This document shows positions 34,407 to 44,648 of a stretch of 64,000 bases of DNA, piece by piece. The DNA is from UBA932 sp031548545. Lineage in GTDB: Bacteria > Bacteroidota > Bacteroidia > Bacteroidales > UBA932. Position 1 is the stretch's first letter. Every line of letters starts with the position of its first letter. The translations under genes were made by a program, and so were the position numbers. The notes under the pieces were generated by a model, which worked only from the letters and a program-made list of their open reading frames with translations, was not told the DNA's origin and ran no database searches. The stretch spans positions 1 through 64,000 of the forward strand of contig JAVBQY010000018.1 of assembly GCA_031548545.1 (NCBI GenBank). Direction: 5' to 3'.

Positions 34407-37400
34407 ATGAAAAGAATATTACTTGTACTTATTTTAGGAGCCATAGTGTCCTGCAACATCGGCCGGGCACAAACCGCACCGCGTTCGCTCCGTTTTAACA
34501 ATGTGGTTTACACACCACAGAAAAACGCCGACAGCTTTATCAGCAACAAAAAGAGCGCAACCGTACAGGCTGCGCAAGGAGAGGATAAGGCCAGCTATGT
34601 TGTTATGCAGTTTTCTCAGCTTCCGACCAAAGAAGAAATAGCAAACTACCGGACACAAGGCATCCAGCTCGTTCAATACATAGAAAACAACACCTACTTC
34701 GCAAAGGTGGAGCCATTAACCGGCAACCGGAAATATAAAGGCTTAGATAAGTTGTATGCCGTATTTGAAACCGGCAACCTCAACAAAATAGATGCGCGTA
34801 TCAGAGAAAATAAAGTTCCGGACTATGCGCTTGCCTCCGACGGCAAATTAAAGCTTACGGTAACTGTTTTCAACACGATCACCCGCCAGGAAATAAAAAA
34901 TGCACTGCGCGGCATTCCGCACGAAAAATTAGTCGTAAGTGAATTATTCCACTATTTTGAAGCGGAGGTCAGCAAGGAAAACCTTCAAGCCATAGCCGAC
35001 CTGCCGTGGGTAATCAGTATCGCCCTGCGTGACGCTAAGTTTGTAAGCTATGACACCCGCAACAGCAGTGTCAATGCTAAAAATTTATACATATACAGAC
35101 ATCCGGACCAAAGTCCCGTACTCAATGGTGCGGGTGTTATTGTAGGCTTATTCGACGGTAACGTAGAAGCACACCCCGATATGAACGGCCGTCTGATTAT
35201 TGAACAAAATTTCAGCCCGGACTACAGCTCCGACCACGGTATGCATACCATGGGTATTTTAGCCGGCGCAGGGATTAAAGACCCCTCGGGGGTCGGTATG
35301 GCCACCGGCGCTACCATTAAAGCGTATAACTACAACTGGGATGATGCACATGCCGACACTATCCCTCCTCTCCCGGAACTGATATACAGGGCTTACAAAG
35401 AACAAGGCATCAGAATATCATCCAACTCCTATGGTCCCGGCATCAACATCACTCCGGTTCCTAAGTTCGAATACAGCGCCCGTTCGGCCAACTTCGACAA
35501 CTTATCCAACTTAGCGCCCGATATGCTGAATGTATTTGCCGCCGGTAACTCCGGAGCAGCAGACAACCTGTGGTCTACCACGCCTTATGCGATGAAGAAC
35601 ACCCTGCTTGTAGCGAATATAGCAGAAACCGGCGCCGTATCCACCTCCAGCAGCCGCGGCCCCACAATGAGCGGAGCCATCATTCCGCAAGTGGCAGCCA
35701 TTGGAGAAGGTGTTTATTCTTTAAGTTTTAATAACGCCTACACCATCAAAAACGGTACCTCTATGGCCTGCCCCCAGGTCTCCGGTTTAGCGGCATTGGT
35801 GTACCAACGCTATAAAGAAATTAACAAGGCCACCCCCATCAGCAGTTTGGCCAAAGCGTTCATTTGTAATGGCGCCAACGATATCAGCATTCCGGGACCG
35901 GACTATGCTACCGGGTTCGGTGAAATCAACACAGTGGGTACCATGGAAATGGTAGACAACAGCCAGTTCTTCGTGGGCAGCCTCCAAAATACCGGCAATA
36001 AAGCCGAATATACCATTGAAATTCCCGAAGGAGTATACGAGGCCAAAATCATGCTGGCCTGGAATGACCCCTACGCAATTCCTGAAGCCGTGGGTAACAC
36101 GTTAATCAACAACCTCGACCTCGAAGTACAATACGACCGCACTTACCTGCCGCTGGTTCCCGACCCTATGGACCCTACCAAACCGGCTGTGGAAAAAGTA
36201 GATAATCTGAACAACATGTTGCAGGTTGTGATTAAAAATCCGGCTAAAGGAAAGGCCAGAATTATAGTTAAAGGAACTGCCATACCCCAACCGGGCCAAC
36301 AGTATGCCGTAGTCTATCATTTCACCAAAAAAGGCTTGACATTATTAACGCCTATTAAAGGTGATCATGTTAAGGCCGGAGAAAGCCTGCTGTTCAAATG
36401 GACCAGTGTAGGATTAACCGGTCCGGTAACCATCGAACGTTCTTATGACGGAGGCCTGACCTACTCCAAAACGGTGGTATCTTCAGGCAACGGCTACCGG
36501 TTTGCTATGGCCAACGATTTCACGGCCAACGCCAAATATCGTCTTGCACAAGACGGCTATTTTGTAGAGTCAGAAGGGTTCCCGGTAATTGCACAGGTAA
36601 AAAACCTGACGCTGACGTCCAACGGCTCAAGCGGAACACTCACCTGGCCGGCAGCCACCCCCACAGCAACGCAATACCAGGTTTTAAAATACAACGAAAG
36701 TACCAAAGTATATGATGTATTGGCCACAACATCCAATAACTACTACGCATTAAACGGCGACATACATACGGGAGCCGCCTGGTTTGCCGTACGCGCCAAA
36801 AACGGCAATGCGTTGGGAGAACGTTCGATAGCGGTAAAATTTGAAGGAACGACAGCCAGTTCATCCCTCCCCTTGCATATTGACTTCAACAATGGCGTAC
36901 CGGGCAATATACGCCTGAGTGACGGCCAATTGTCCAACGTGCGTTTACAGTATATCCCGGCCCACCAGGCTAATGTATTGCAATTTATGGGAGCGCACGA
37001 ATACAGCGCTGCCACTACCTCTGTTTATAGCCAGGAATTTAAGCCGGCGGCCTCTATGGGTAATGACGCCACGCTCAATACGGCGTTTACCATCAACTCC
37101 AAATTTGTATCATCGGCCGGGTTGAAAGTTGACCTGCCGGCCGACAAAAGATACATTTTGCGTATGAAAGTACGGGTACTCAGCAGCTTGCCGGTACTCA
37201 GCGATGGTTTGGCACAGAAAGACCTAGATGGCTACCCGCACCATTCCTTGTTCCGCGTGAGGGCTAAACAAGGCGCTACCACCACCGCGCTTAAGGAAGT
37301 AAGCGGCAAAATAGTACAGACACGCCCATTCGTAGACACTAAAAACTCAAATTATAATTACTCTCCTTTAAATATACGTGTCATACCGGAATCCGATGAG

Positions 37401-40400
37401 ATTGTCTTTGTGAATAAGTACTATGACTTGTCTGCCTATGCCGGCAGCAGCATAGACCTGTCTTTCGAAGCAATGTGCGCCACCCTGCGTTGGTACACCA
37501 ATGTGGACCCCGAAGGATCCCAGGTATACATTAAGGAAATCCATATAGAGGAACAGAAACCCTATGAACTGGTAGTAACCGGTATAGACTCGATACGCTA
37601 CGGCGGGGTCGGAAATCAAAAAGCTACATTTACCAATATCCTTTCTTACAATCACCTTACCAGTGCACCGCTGGTAGACGGCGGTGTTTCCAAAGAAGTA
37701 TTCGCACAAGTAGCCAACATCGGCTACAATGCTACCGATGGAAGCGTGAAGATGGATATTGCCCGTCGCCGCCTCGGAGACACCCTGCATGTCACACAAA
37801 ATGTTCCGACAGTCCCCTCTTTCGGCTATAAATTTGTAAATATGGGCGCCGTGAAGTTTGTCCGTCCGGAAAGCCATGACCTGTATTTCTCTGCCAAGGC
37901 GTCTTCCTCAACAGTTACATCGGACATATCCTATGCCGAATACTGTGTGGATAATTATGAAAGTTCCAGCGTGACCTGGCGCGTGGCGCCTGCCGGCTAC
38001 TCCAACGTTCAATACCCCGGCGATGACGGCACCATGAATTTCTCGGATGGCGGTTCCAACCTCTATCCGTACCTGCGCCTCTATGGATACAACTACCCGG
38101 TTACTGTTGTGCCTAAAGACGGCTCTCAACGCATGCAGCTGACCTTCTCCGAAGTTGACCTGGTTCCCGGCGATGTGATCAAAATATCATCCGGCGGCAA
38201 ATTATTAGGCAGTTTAACGGATCAGGACAAAGGAGGCACATATACCTCCACGGCGGGTGACGGTTCGCTGACTTTCAACCTGGAAATAAACATAGACCAA
38301 AACTCCAGCACCTACACCAATCACAGAGGTTGGTACGGCAAATTTACCACAGTGAAAAAAACAGTGGGTAAAGAAGTGGGAATTGTAAACCCGGGCTTCA
38401 GCCGCCCCGACAAATTCTCTGACGGCTATGGCGTTGCTTTGATCATCCAGAACCAGGGCAGCGTAACGGTTAGGATGCAAGACTTCAGCCCGAGTTATCA
38501 ATTCGGTAATCTGGCTAAAGTGAAAGAATCCTCCAACTTCCACGCATACAACCCGGTATCACAACAAAGAAGCTCCACCAAAATTACAGAACTCGAACCC
38601 GGGAAGTACGCACACATGTATTTTGCCAAAAACCTGGTAGGTACGAATGAGATGATCAACAACATCTACAATGTAACATTCCGGTTGGAAGACCTGACGG
38701 ATACCGACACCACCAATAACAAGATGGTGATTAAATTCATGTATGGCGATGGTGCGCAGGCCAATGACTTCGGCCCGAATGCTTTCGTAAAATACTTTGA
38801 CATGGCCGGTGTAACCCGCAGCATCGAAAGCAGCGATTACGGCTACATGGACTTTACCCGCCAGGTCATCAAAGTGGAACTCGGTAAAGGATACCCGTAC
38901 AAAGTAATCCTCGACGGACGGCAGGCCAAGATCCTGAACGCCGCATTTATTACCGACACGAATAGCAATGCGGTTTTCGAGAATATTGAGGTAATGACCC
39001 TGGACAATAACGGAACAGAAAACAACTACATTTATGAAGGCGTATTCTGGCCGCACACTTTCTTTACAAAAACCGGTGATTACCGTTTCCGTGTAGCGGC
39101 TTTCCAGGACGGTAACATGAGCGCCTGGGAATTCACGCTCCGTGTAAGCGGAACCCCCGTTGACCAGGATGTTGAGTTGCGTAAGGTAACGTTAAAAGAC
39201 AATCAGCTGACCGCCTCTTCTATTGCCGAAGCGGAGATGGATATCCTTTGTACCAACTACCCGGGCGGAACACCGGCGACTCTGGGCGTTAAATACGAGA
39301 ATGCTGAGAAAGCCACCGTATACGAAGACATTGTAAACATAGACAACCTCCTGCCCGGCCGTCAAACACGCACGGTAAATATCCCTGTTCCCACAGGCGT
39401 AGACGCCGGCAACTACACCCTTGTCTTAACATTGAACACGAACGATCCTGTAAAACAAAACAACAGCCAAACACAGGAAGTGTCTATTAAAACCGACATC
39501 GTGTTGTACACCACCTCGAAAAGAGGCCGTATACAGTATGTATCTCCCATTTCCAACCCGGCAGCAGCCAGCCGTTTGCAGACGAAACTCCCGGCATTCG
39601 GTGTCTCTAACTGCAATGATGCGGCCTGGGTTATAGACACTACCGGCGGTAAAAACATCAATACCGTATACATGTTGTCAGAGCAATATGCAAGTGCATT
39701 CCTGGGTGAAACTTTCTATCATAACCAATTGGTATATTTCTCTTTTGACAATGCCATACAGCAAGGTTCCTACACCGCTTTACCCAATAATTTTGACGGC
39801 AGTAAGATACACGCCATTGCATTTAACCCCAAGAGCAAGACACTTTATGGTTTAGGTGCCGATAGCCGCGGATATGCCCAAGTATACCGGATAGATCATG
39901 TAACAGGAGCAGCTACGGCCGGTAGAATATTGACCGGAAATATTCCTGCAGGAGAACTCAGCGGGTTAGCCGTTGATCTCAATGACAACTTATATACCGT
40001 TAGAAATAGTACGGATGTCTATCGTTTGATTCCTGCCACCGGCGCTATGGAGAAAATAGCCAAAATTTCATCTGCAATTCCCGCCGGCAACCGGGTGAAT
40101 ATGGCATACTACAATGCTGACGGCACGATTATCATTGCTTTCCAAAACAGCAGCAATGTAGGACAAGTGATCAAAGTGGACCTTGAGGACAAAAACACCG
40201 AGGTGATCTCCGATATGGGCAGTTATAACCAGTCTTATTCACTGGCATTGACCGCCACCAGTAACCCGGCTGTCGACACCCTCTTCCGCTTAGACCATTT
40301 TGTAATGAACGGCCAGGACAATTCATGTATAGACAATATACACAAGACCATCAATATCATTATTGCACCCGGCTCCAACAAAGCGACGCTCAGCTTAAAC

Positions 40401-41699
40401 AACTATAGTTTTGCCAACGGTAACGGAACCTTTACAATGAAGGGCAGCGCCCTGAATCCGGGACAGGTAATCAACCTCAGCAGCGCCGTAACCCTTACAG
40501 CTACACACAACAGCGGAAGAACCGCCACCTGGACCCTGTCCGCAGAAGATCCCGTAACCAACGGCGCCCGCATCATCAGCTACAAATTCTTAAAAGCCAA
40601 TAATCCGGAATTAACAGCAGATGTAACGGCCGTAATAGCCGGCGACAGCATTAAAGCTACCGTTGCCGGTGTGGAAAATCTGCAGGCGCTTATTCCTACC
40701 ATTGTATCAAACATTCCGGTGGCCGCCGAAAAATTATATGTCGGCATTGACCGTATCTACTCCGACCGCACACCGATTGACTTCAGTGCGCCGGTATTGC
40801 TGGCGCTGACCTCAGACCTGTTGCAGGTACAACAGCTATACAGGGTTAAAATCAGCCGCGCCCAGAATAACGGGAACGCCCTGATCGATTTCGGATTCTA
40901 TACCAAGGAAAACCCGAGTATGGATAAGGACGCGCCTATGGTTGTCGATCATAATGTACGCAGCATCACTATCCCGCATGGCGTTACACACAACTTGGTG
41001 CCGCATTATACGGTATCCCACAACGCCCGTTTGATTTATAACGGCAAAGTGATTACATCTGCCTACGACACCATGAGCGTAGCCCCCGGTACCATTACTG
41101 TTATAGTACAAGCCGAAAACGGCGATGAACAGGCCTACAGCATCCTTATCAAAGAAGAAAGTGTTGATGCAAAATTAGTATCATTTAATATTTTAGCAGT
41201 AAACAACCACGGTTTGAGCAAGGACATCCACGGTACTATTGACGAATCCGGCCAACAAGTGAACCTGATTTTCCCTGAAGGTGCAAACAAAGTCGCCCTG
41301 ATCCCGGCCTTCCGGGTATCTGAAAACGCCGCTTTATATGATGCCGCTTCCGGTGTGAGAATCAATGAAGGCGATATCATGGATTTCCGCACGCCCTTCT
41401 TCGTTGAGGTCCTCAACAATAACGGCGTAACGACCACGACCTACAAGGTATTGCCTGTCACCCAGGGTGAGCAGTCTATTACAGCCAGCCCCAACCCGGC
41501 CATAACGCATACGACACTCATGGGTGTAACCCCGGGCAAAACAGCCGCTGTTTACGACACCAAGGGCCGCCTGTTAATGACGGTAGATATTACAAGCGAA
41601 ACACAACGTATTGATGTCTCCAACCTGGCGTCCGGCATTTATTATGTCCGTACCGAAGTTAACGGCTCATTGCAAACCATTCTCCTGATCAAAAGATAG
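34407..41699 (+). CDS. giant S8-family (subtilisin-like) surface protease with T9SS sorting domain
   Basis: Secreted serine protease of 2430 residues. A signal peptide (about 1-22) and a propeptide-like region precede the S8 domain (about 235-510) with the catalytic triad Asp250 (GLFDGN), His277 (SDHGMHT) and Ser452 (NGTSMACPQVSG). A P-/CUB-like domain follows (about 520-640, ending before FTKKGLTLL), then Ig/FnIII-like and jelly-roll modules. A CARDB-like segment lies near 1430, a propeller-like stretch near 1785-1965, three related DUF5018-like repeats near 2055-2350, and a T9SS type A tail (about 2355-2430: SPNPA, VYDTKGRLL, SNLASGIYYVR). It should be exported by the T9SS and attached to the cell surface. 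It is encoded between porV and susC. Confidence 0.93.
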   Translation: MKRILLVLILGAIVSCNIGRAQTAPRSLRFNNVVYTPQKNADSFISNKKSATVQAAQGEDKASYVVMQFSQLPTKEEIANYRTQGIQLVQYIENNTYFAKVEPLTGNRKYKGLDKLYAVFETGNLNKIDARIRENKVPDYALASDGKLKLTVTVFNTITRQEIKNALRGIPHEKLVVSELFHYFEAEVSKENLQAIADLPWVISIALRDAKFVSYDTRNSSVNAKNLYIYRHPDQSPVLNGAGVIVGLFDGNVEAHPDMNGRLIIEQNFSPDYSSDHGMHTMGILAGAGIKDPSGVGMATGATIKAYNYNWDDAHADTIPPLPELIYRAYKEQGIRISSNSYGPGINITPVPKFEYSARSANFDNLSNLAPDMLNVFAAGNSGAADNLWSTTPYAMKNTLLVANIAETGAVSTSSSRGPTMSGAIIPQVAAIGEGVYSLSFNNAYTIKNGTSMACPQVSGLAALVYQRYKEINKATPISSLAKAFICNGANDISIPGPDYATGFGEINTVGTMEMVDNSQFFVGSLQNTGNKAEYTIEIPEGVYEAKIMLAWNDPYAIPEAVGNTLINNLDLEVQYDRTYLPLVPDPMDPTKPAVEKVDNLNNMLQVVIKNPAKGKARIIVKGTAIPQPGQQYAVVYHFTKKGLTLLTPIKGDHVKAGESLLFKWTSVGLTGPVTIERSYDGGLTYSKTVVSSGNGYRFAMANDFTANAKYRLAQDGYFVESEGFPVIAQVKNLTLTSNGSSGTLTWPAATPTATQYQVLKYNESTKVYDVLATTSNNYYALNGDIHTGAAWFAVRAKNGNALGERSIAVKFEGTTASSSLPLHIDFNNGVPGNIRLSDGQLSNVRLQYIPAHQANVLQFMGAHEYSAATTSVYSQEFKPAASMGNDATLNTAFTINSKFVSSAGLKVDLPADKRYILRMKVRVLSSLPVLSDGLAQKDLDGYPHHSLFRVRAKQGATTTALKEVSGKIVQTRPFVDTKNSNYNYSPLNIRVIPESDEIVFVNKYYDLSAYAGSSIDLSFEAMCATLRWYTNVDPEGSQVYIKEIHIEEQKPYELVVTGIDSIRYGGVGNQKATFTNILSYNHLTSAPLVDGGVSKEVFAQVANIGYNATDGSVKMDIARRRLGDTLHVTQNVPTVPSFGYKFVNMGAVKFVRPESHDLYFSAKASSSTVTSDISYAEYCVDNYESSSVTWRVAPAGYSNVQYPGDDGTMNFSDGGSNLYPYLRLYGYNYPVTVVPKDGSQRMQLTFSEVDLVPGDVIKISSGGKLLGSLTDQDKGGTYTSTAGDGSLTFNLEINIDQNSSTYTNHRGWYGKFTTVKKTVGKEVGIVNPGFSRPDKFSDGYGVALIIQNQGSVTVRMQDFSPSYQFGNLAKVKESSNFHAYNPVSQQRSSTKITELEPGKYAHMYFAKNLVGTNEMINNIYNVTFRLEDLTDTDTTNNKMVIKFMYGDGAQANDFGPNAFVKYFDMAGVTRSIESSDYGYMDFTRQVIKVELGKGYPYKVILDGRQAKILNAAFITDTNSNAVFENIEVMTLDNNGTENNYIYEGVFWPHTFFTKTGDYRFRVAAFQDGNMSAWEFTLRVSGTPVDQDVELRKVTLKDNQLTASSIAEAEMDILCTNYPGGTPATLGVKYENAEKATVYEDIVNIDNLLPGRQTRTVNIPVPTGVDAGNYTLVLTLNTNDPVKQNNSQTQEVSIKTDIVLYTTSKRGRIQYVSPISNPAAASRLQTKLPAFGVSNCNDAAWVIDTTGGKNINTVYMLSEQYASAFLGETFYHNQLVYFSFDNAIQQGSYTALPNNFDGSKIHAIAFNPKSKTLYGLGADSRGYAQVYRIDHVTGAATAGRILTGNIPAGELSGLAVDLNDNLYTVRNSTDVYRLIPATGAMEKIAKISSAIPAGNRVNMAYYNADGTIIIAFQNSSNVGQVIKVDLEDKNTEVISDMGSYNQSYSLALTATSNPAVDTLFRLDHFVMNGQDNSCIDNIHKTINIIIAPGSNKATLSLNNYSFANGNGTFTMKGSALNPGQVINLSSAVTLTATHNSGRTATWTLSAEDPVTNGARIISYKFLKANNPELTADVTAVIAGDSIKATVAGVENLQALIPTIVSNIPVAAEKLYVGIDRIYSDRTPIDFSAPVLLALTSDLLQVQQLYRVKISRAQNNGNALIDFGFYTKENPSMDKDAPMVVDHNVRSITIPHGVTHNLVPHYTVSHNARLIYNGKVITSAYDTMSVAPGTITVIVQAENGDEQAYSILIKEESVDAKLVSFNILAVNNHGLSKDIHGTIDESGQQVNLIFPEGANKVALIPAFRVSENAALYDAASGVRINEGDIMDFRTPFFVEVLNNNGVTTTTYKVLPVTQGEQSITASPNPAITHTTLMGVTPGKTAAVYDTKGRLLMTVDITSETQRIDVSNLASGIYYVRTEVNGSLQTILLIKR

Positions 41700-41717
41700 A
41701 ACCTACGAAATTTTTAA

Positions 41718-44636
41718 ATGATGAAAAAATACATTTTATTTGTTTTGCTCTTTACATGGAGTATAGCCGCCCTGGCCCAAGTGAAGATTTCAGGTAAGGT
41801 CACAGACTCCGTCACCGGCGAAGCCTTGTCATACCTTACCGTGCTGGTAAAAGGCAGCAACAATACGACCATGACCGACGACAACGGCGCTTATAGTATT
41901 ACGGTGCCCGACCAAAATGCAGTATTGGTGTTTTCAATGATAGGATACACTACCAAAGAAGAAGTTTGTAACCGTACTGTAATTGATGTGGCGCTGGCTT
42001 TTGAAGCCCAACAGCTATCCGATGTGGTGATTGTGGGGTATAGCAGCAAGAAGGTATCCAATATCACCGGTACGGTGAGTACGGTTGATGCCAAGAAGAT
42101 AGAAAGCGCCGTAACGGCCAACTTCACCCAGGCATTGCAGGGTGCCGCGCCCGGTCTGCAGGTTACGGTAAACTCCGGTAACCCGACGGCCGGCTCCACC
42201 ATGTTGATTCGTGGTATAGGTTCTATCAACGCCAGTAACAACCCGCTATGTGTGGTTGACGGTGTGCCTTCGCCCAATGCGGACTTTTCGTCCATGAACC
42301 CCAATGACATTGAGTCGGTATCCATATTGAAAGACGCCTCTGCCACCTCCATCTACGGATCAAGGGGTTCTAACGGGGTAATCCTGATTACCACCAAGCG
42401 TGGTAAATCAGGCGAAACCAACATCCAGTTTTCATCAAGGGTATCGGTAATGAACCGCACCGGCGACGAGTTGAATTTGATGAACGCCAAAGAAAAACTG
42501 GCCTATGAAAAGATGCTGGGTGTAGGCAAAGGCTCCACCATGACCAATGAGGCCATTACGGGCTGGACCGGCCCCGACACCAACTGGGAAAGCCTTATTT
42601 TCCGCACCGGTATCACCCAACAGTATGACCTGAGCATTGCCGGCGGTAACGACAAAACCCGCTTGTTCCTTTCAGGACAATATTATAATGTGAAAGGTAT
42701 TTCCATCGGCTCTGATATGGAACGCTACACCGGCCGTATCAACGTAGACCATGACCTGCGCAAATGGATTACCATAGGCGCCAAACTGGACGCCAGCTAT
42801 TATGACGCCTCCCTGATGAGTGAAGCCAGTAACGGTACCAACCCTTTCTATAACGTTTTTGCCGGACAGCCCTACCTCTCCCCCTACAATGCAGACGGAT
42901 CATATTATAAAGGTTCCGACCTGCCTTCCGGGATTAATATCTTCGAATATATTTCAACTACCCCGCAATATACACAGAAATTGCAACTGAACAGCGGTAT
43001 ATATGCCAACATTAAATTCAATGACCAATTGAGTTTCAAGACCAATGTGGGTATCGAATACGGTAACCGCTACATTTATCAGTACTCCTACCCCGATGCC
43101 ACCATCTCTACGGTATTGGGCACCAACGGTACGCGTTATGACGGCTATGCCCGCAGCACCAACATCGCATGGACCAACCTGCTCACCTACAGAAACACCT
43201 TTGCCGATGTCCATAATGTAACCGCTATTGCAGGTGTTGAATGGCTGGATTATTCCGAACGGAACACTACGGCGCAGGCCGACTTTTTTGCCACATCGAA
43301 AATCGATGCGATCGGCACAGGGGCGAAACCCGATGCACCGAGCGGATCAAGCAGCGGCTATGCCATGCTGTCTTACCTGAGCAACGTTTCCTATGCCTAT
43401 GATTCAAAATACTTGGTTGACGCTTCCTTGCGTTTTGACGGTTCCTCACGTTTATCACCTACCAACCGTTGGGCTACGTTCTGGTCTGTCGGCCTGGGCT
43501 GGAATATGCACCGCGAAGCTTTCATGGAAGGCAGCAGGGACTATTTAAGCGCCCTGAAGCTGGCGGTTAACTACGGAACACAGGGTAACCTTCCGACAAG
43601 CTACTACGGCTGGCAACAACTGACCTCGGCCGGTAACTACAACGGACAGACCACCCTGTATTTATCCAACGTAGGCAATGACGAGTTAACCTGGGAAAAG
43701 AGCGATCAGGTATCACTCAGTATTAACTCCAGCTGGTTTAACAACCGCCTGAAAGTAGACGTCGACCTGTTCCACCGTTTAACCCGTGACCTGATCTACC
43801 CGGTAGACTTGTCGCTTACCACCGGACAAGGCCCCATCTTATCCAATATCGGCAAGTTGCGGAATATGGGTATAGAAGTGTTGGCCCGCGGTGAACTGAT
43901 CCAGCATAAGGACCACAACCTGAATCTTTCGGTGACCTTCACCACCTCTAAAAATGAGATTGCGGAATTGTACCAGGATGCTATGCTTTCCGGCATGTAT
44001 ATCCGCCAGGTCGGTTATTCCTTAGGCCAATACCACCTGGTACGCTATGCCGGTGTTAATCCTGCAACCGGCGAAGCATTATATTATGACAAAAACGGCA
44101 ATCCTACACCTACACTGGACGCCAATGACGCCGTAATCCTGGAAGGTAAAACCAACCTCCCCAAATACTACGGATCAGTAGACCTGAGCTACAGTTGGAA
44201 ACGCCTTTCGGCCACAGCTTCTATCTATTATTCCATAGGAAGCTGGGTGTATAACTCCAACCGGATGTACAGCAACAGTGACGGTTACTATACCGCCAAC
44301 CGTAACCAGGACCGCGACATGATCTACAAAGCATGGCAAAAGCCGGGTGATATCACCGATATCCCCAAACAATCCCTAAGCAACGTAACCTATATAAACG
44401 ACCGCTTTTTGGAAAATAATTCTTATTGCCGCCTGCGTAATGTAACGGTTTCTTATACCCTGCCGGAAGAATGGGTGCAAAAACTCTACCTGCGCAATGT
44501 CAGATGCTATGTTTCCGCTGAGAACTTATTTACTATAAGCGGATATAAAGGCTTTGACCCCGAAGTGCAGGGTGATGACCTGAACCACTACCCTGTATCG
44601 CGGAACATTTCCTTAGGTTTAACCCTTAATTTCTAA
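41718..44636 (+). CDS. SusC/RagA-family TonB-linked outer membrane importer
   Basis: A 972-residue outer membrane transporter. Signal peptide (about 1-21), CarboxypepD_reg-like domain (about 23-108: KISGKVTDSVTGEALSYLTV), the DVVIVGYSSKKVSNITGTVS motif, plug (about 125-230: QALQGAAPGLQV, LIRGIGSINASNNPL, SILKDASATSIYGSRGSNGV) and a barrel ending in SRNISLGLTLNF. With SusD it forms a lidded importer for glycans or, as in RagAB, peptides. Being 18 bases after a surface protease and without any glycosidase gene nearby, peptide import is the better guess. Two adjacent ATGs (41718, 41721) are available. Confidence 0.95.
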   Translation: MMKKYILFVLLFTWSIAALAQVKISGKVTDSVTGEALSYLTVLVKGSNNTTMTDDNGAYSITVPDQNAVLVFSMIGYTTKEEVCNRTVIDVALAFEAQQLSDVVIVGYSSKKVSNITGTVSTVDAKKIESAVTANFTQALQGAAPGLQVTVNSGNPTAGSTMLIRGIGSINASNNPLCVVDGVPSPNADFSSMNPNDIESVSILKDASATSIYGSRGSNGVILITTKRGKSGETNIQFSSRVSVMNRTGDELNLMNAKEKLAYEKMLGVGKGSTMTNEAITGWTGPDTNWESLIFRTGITQQYDLSIAGGNDKTRLFLSGQYYNVKGISIGSDMERYTGRINVDHDLRKWITIGAKLDASYYDASLMSEASNGTNPFYNVFAGQPYLSPYNADGSYYKGSDLPSGINIFEYISTTPQYTQKLQLNSGIYANIKFNDQLSFKTNVGIEYGNRYIYQYSYPDATISTVLGTNGTRYDGYARSTNIAWTNLLTYRNTFADVHNVTAIAGVEWLDYSERNTTAQADFFATSKIDAIGTGAKPDAPSGSSSGYAMLSYLSNVSYAYDSKYLVDASLRFDGSSRLSPTNRWATFWSVGLGWNMHREAFMEGSRDYLSALKLAVNYGTQGNLPTSYYGWQQLTSAGNYNGQTTLYLSNVGNDELTWEKSDQVSLSINSSWFNNRLKVDVDLFHRLTRDLIYPVDLSLTTGQGPILSNIGKLRNMGIEVLARGELIQHKDHNLNLSVTFTTSKNEIAELYQDAMLSGMYIRQVGYSLGQYHLVRYAGVNPATGEALYYDKNGNPTPTLDANDAVILEGKTNLPKYYGSVDLSYSWKRLSATASIYYSIGSWVYNSNRMYSNSDGYYTANRNQDRDMIYKAWQKPGDITDIPKQSLSNVTYINDRFLENNSYCRLRNVTVSYTLPEEWVQKLYLRNVRCYVSAENLFTISGYKGFDPEVQGDDLNHYPVSRNISLGLTLNF

Positions 44637-44648
44637 TCCGGCATTATT

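Noticed and set aside
37368..39056. several 100-170 codon minus-strand open frames inside the giant protease gene
   Set aside because: The plus strand encodes one uninterrupted 2430-residue protein with a complete domain order, so these are shadows.
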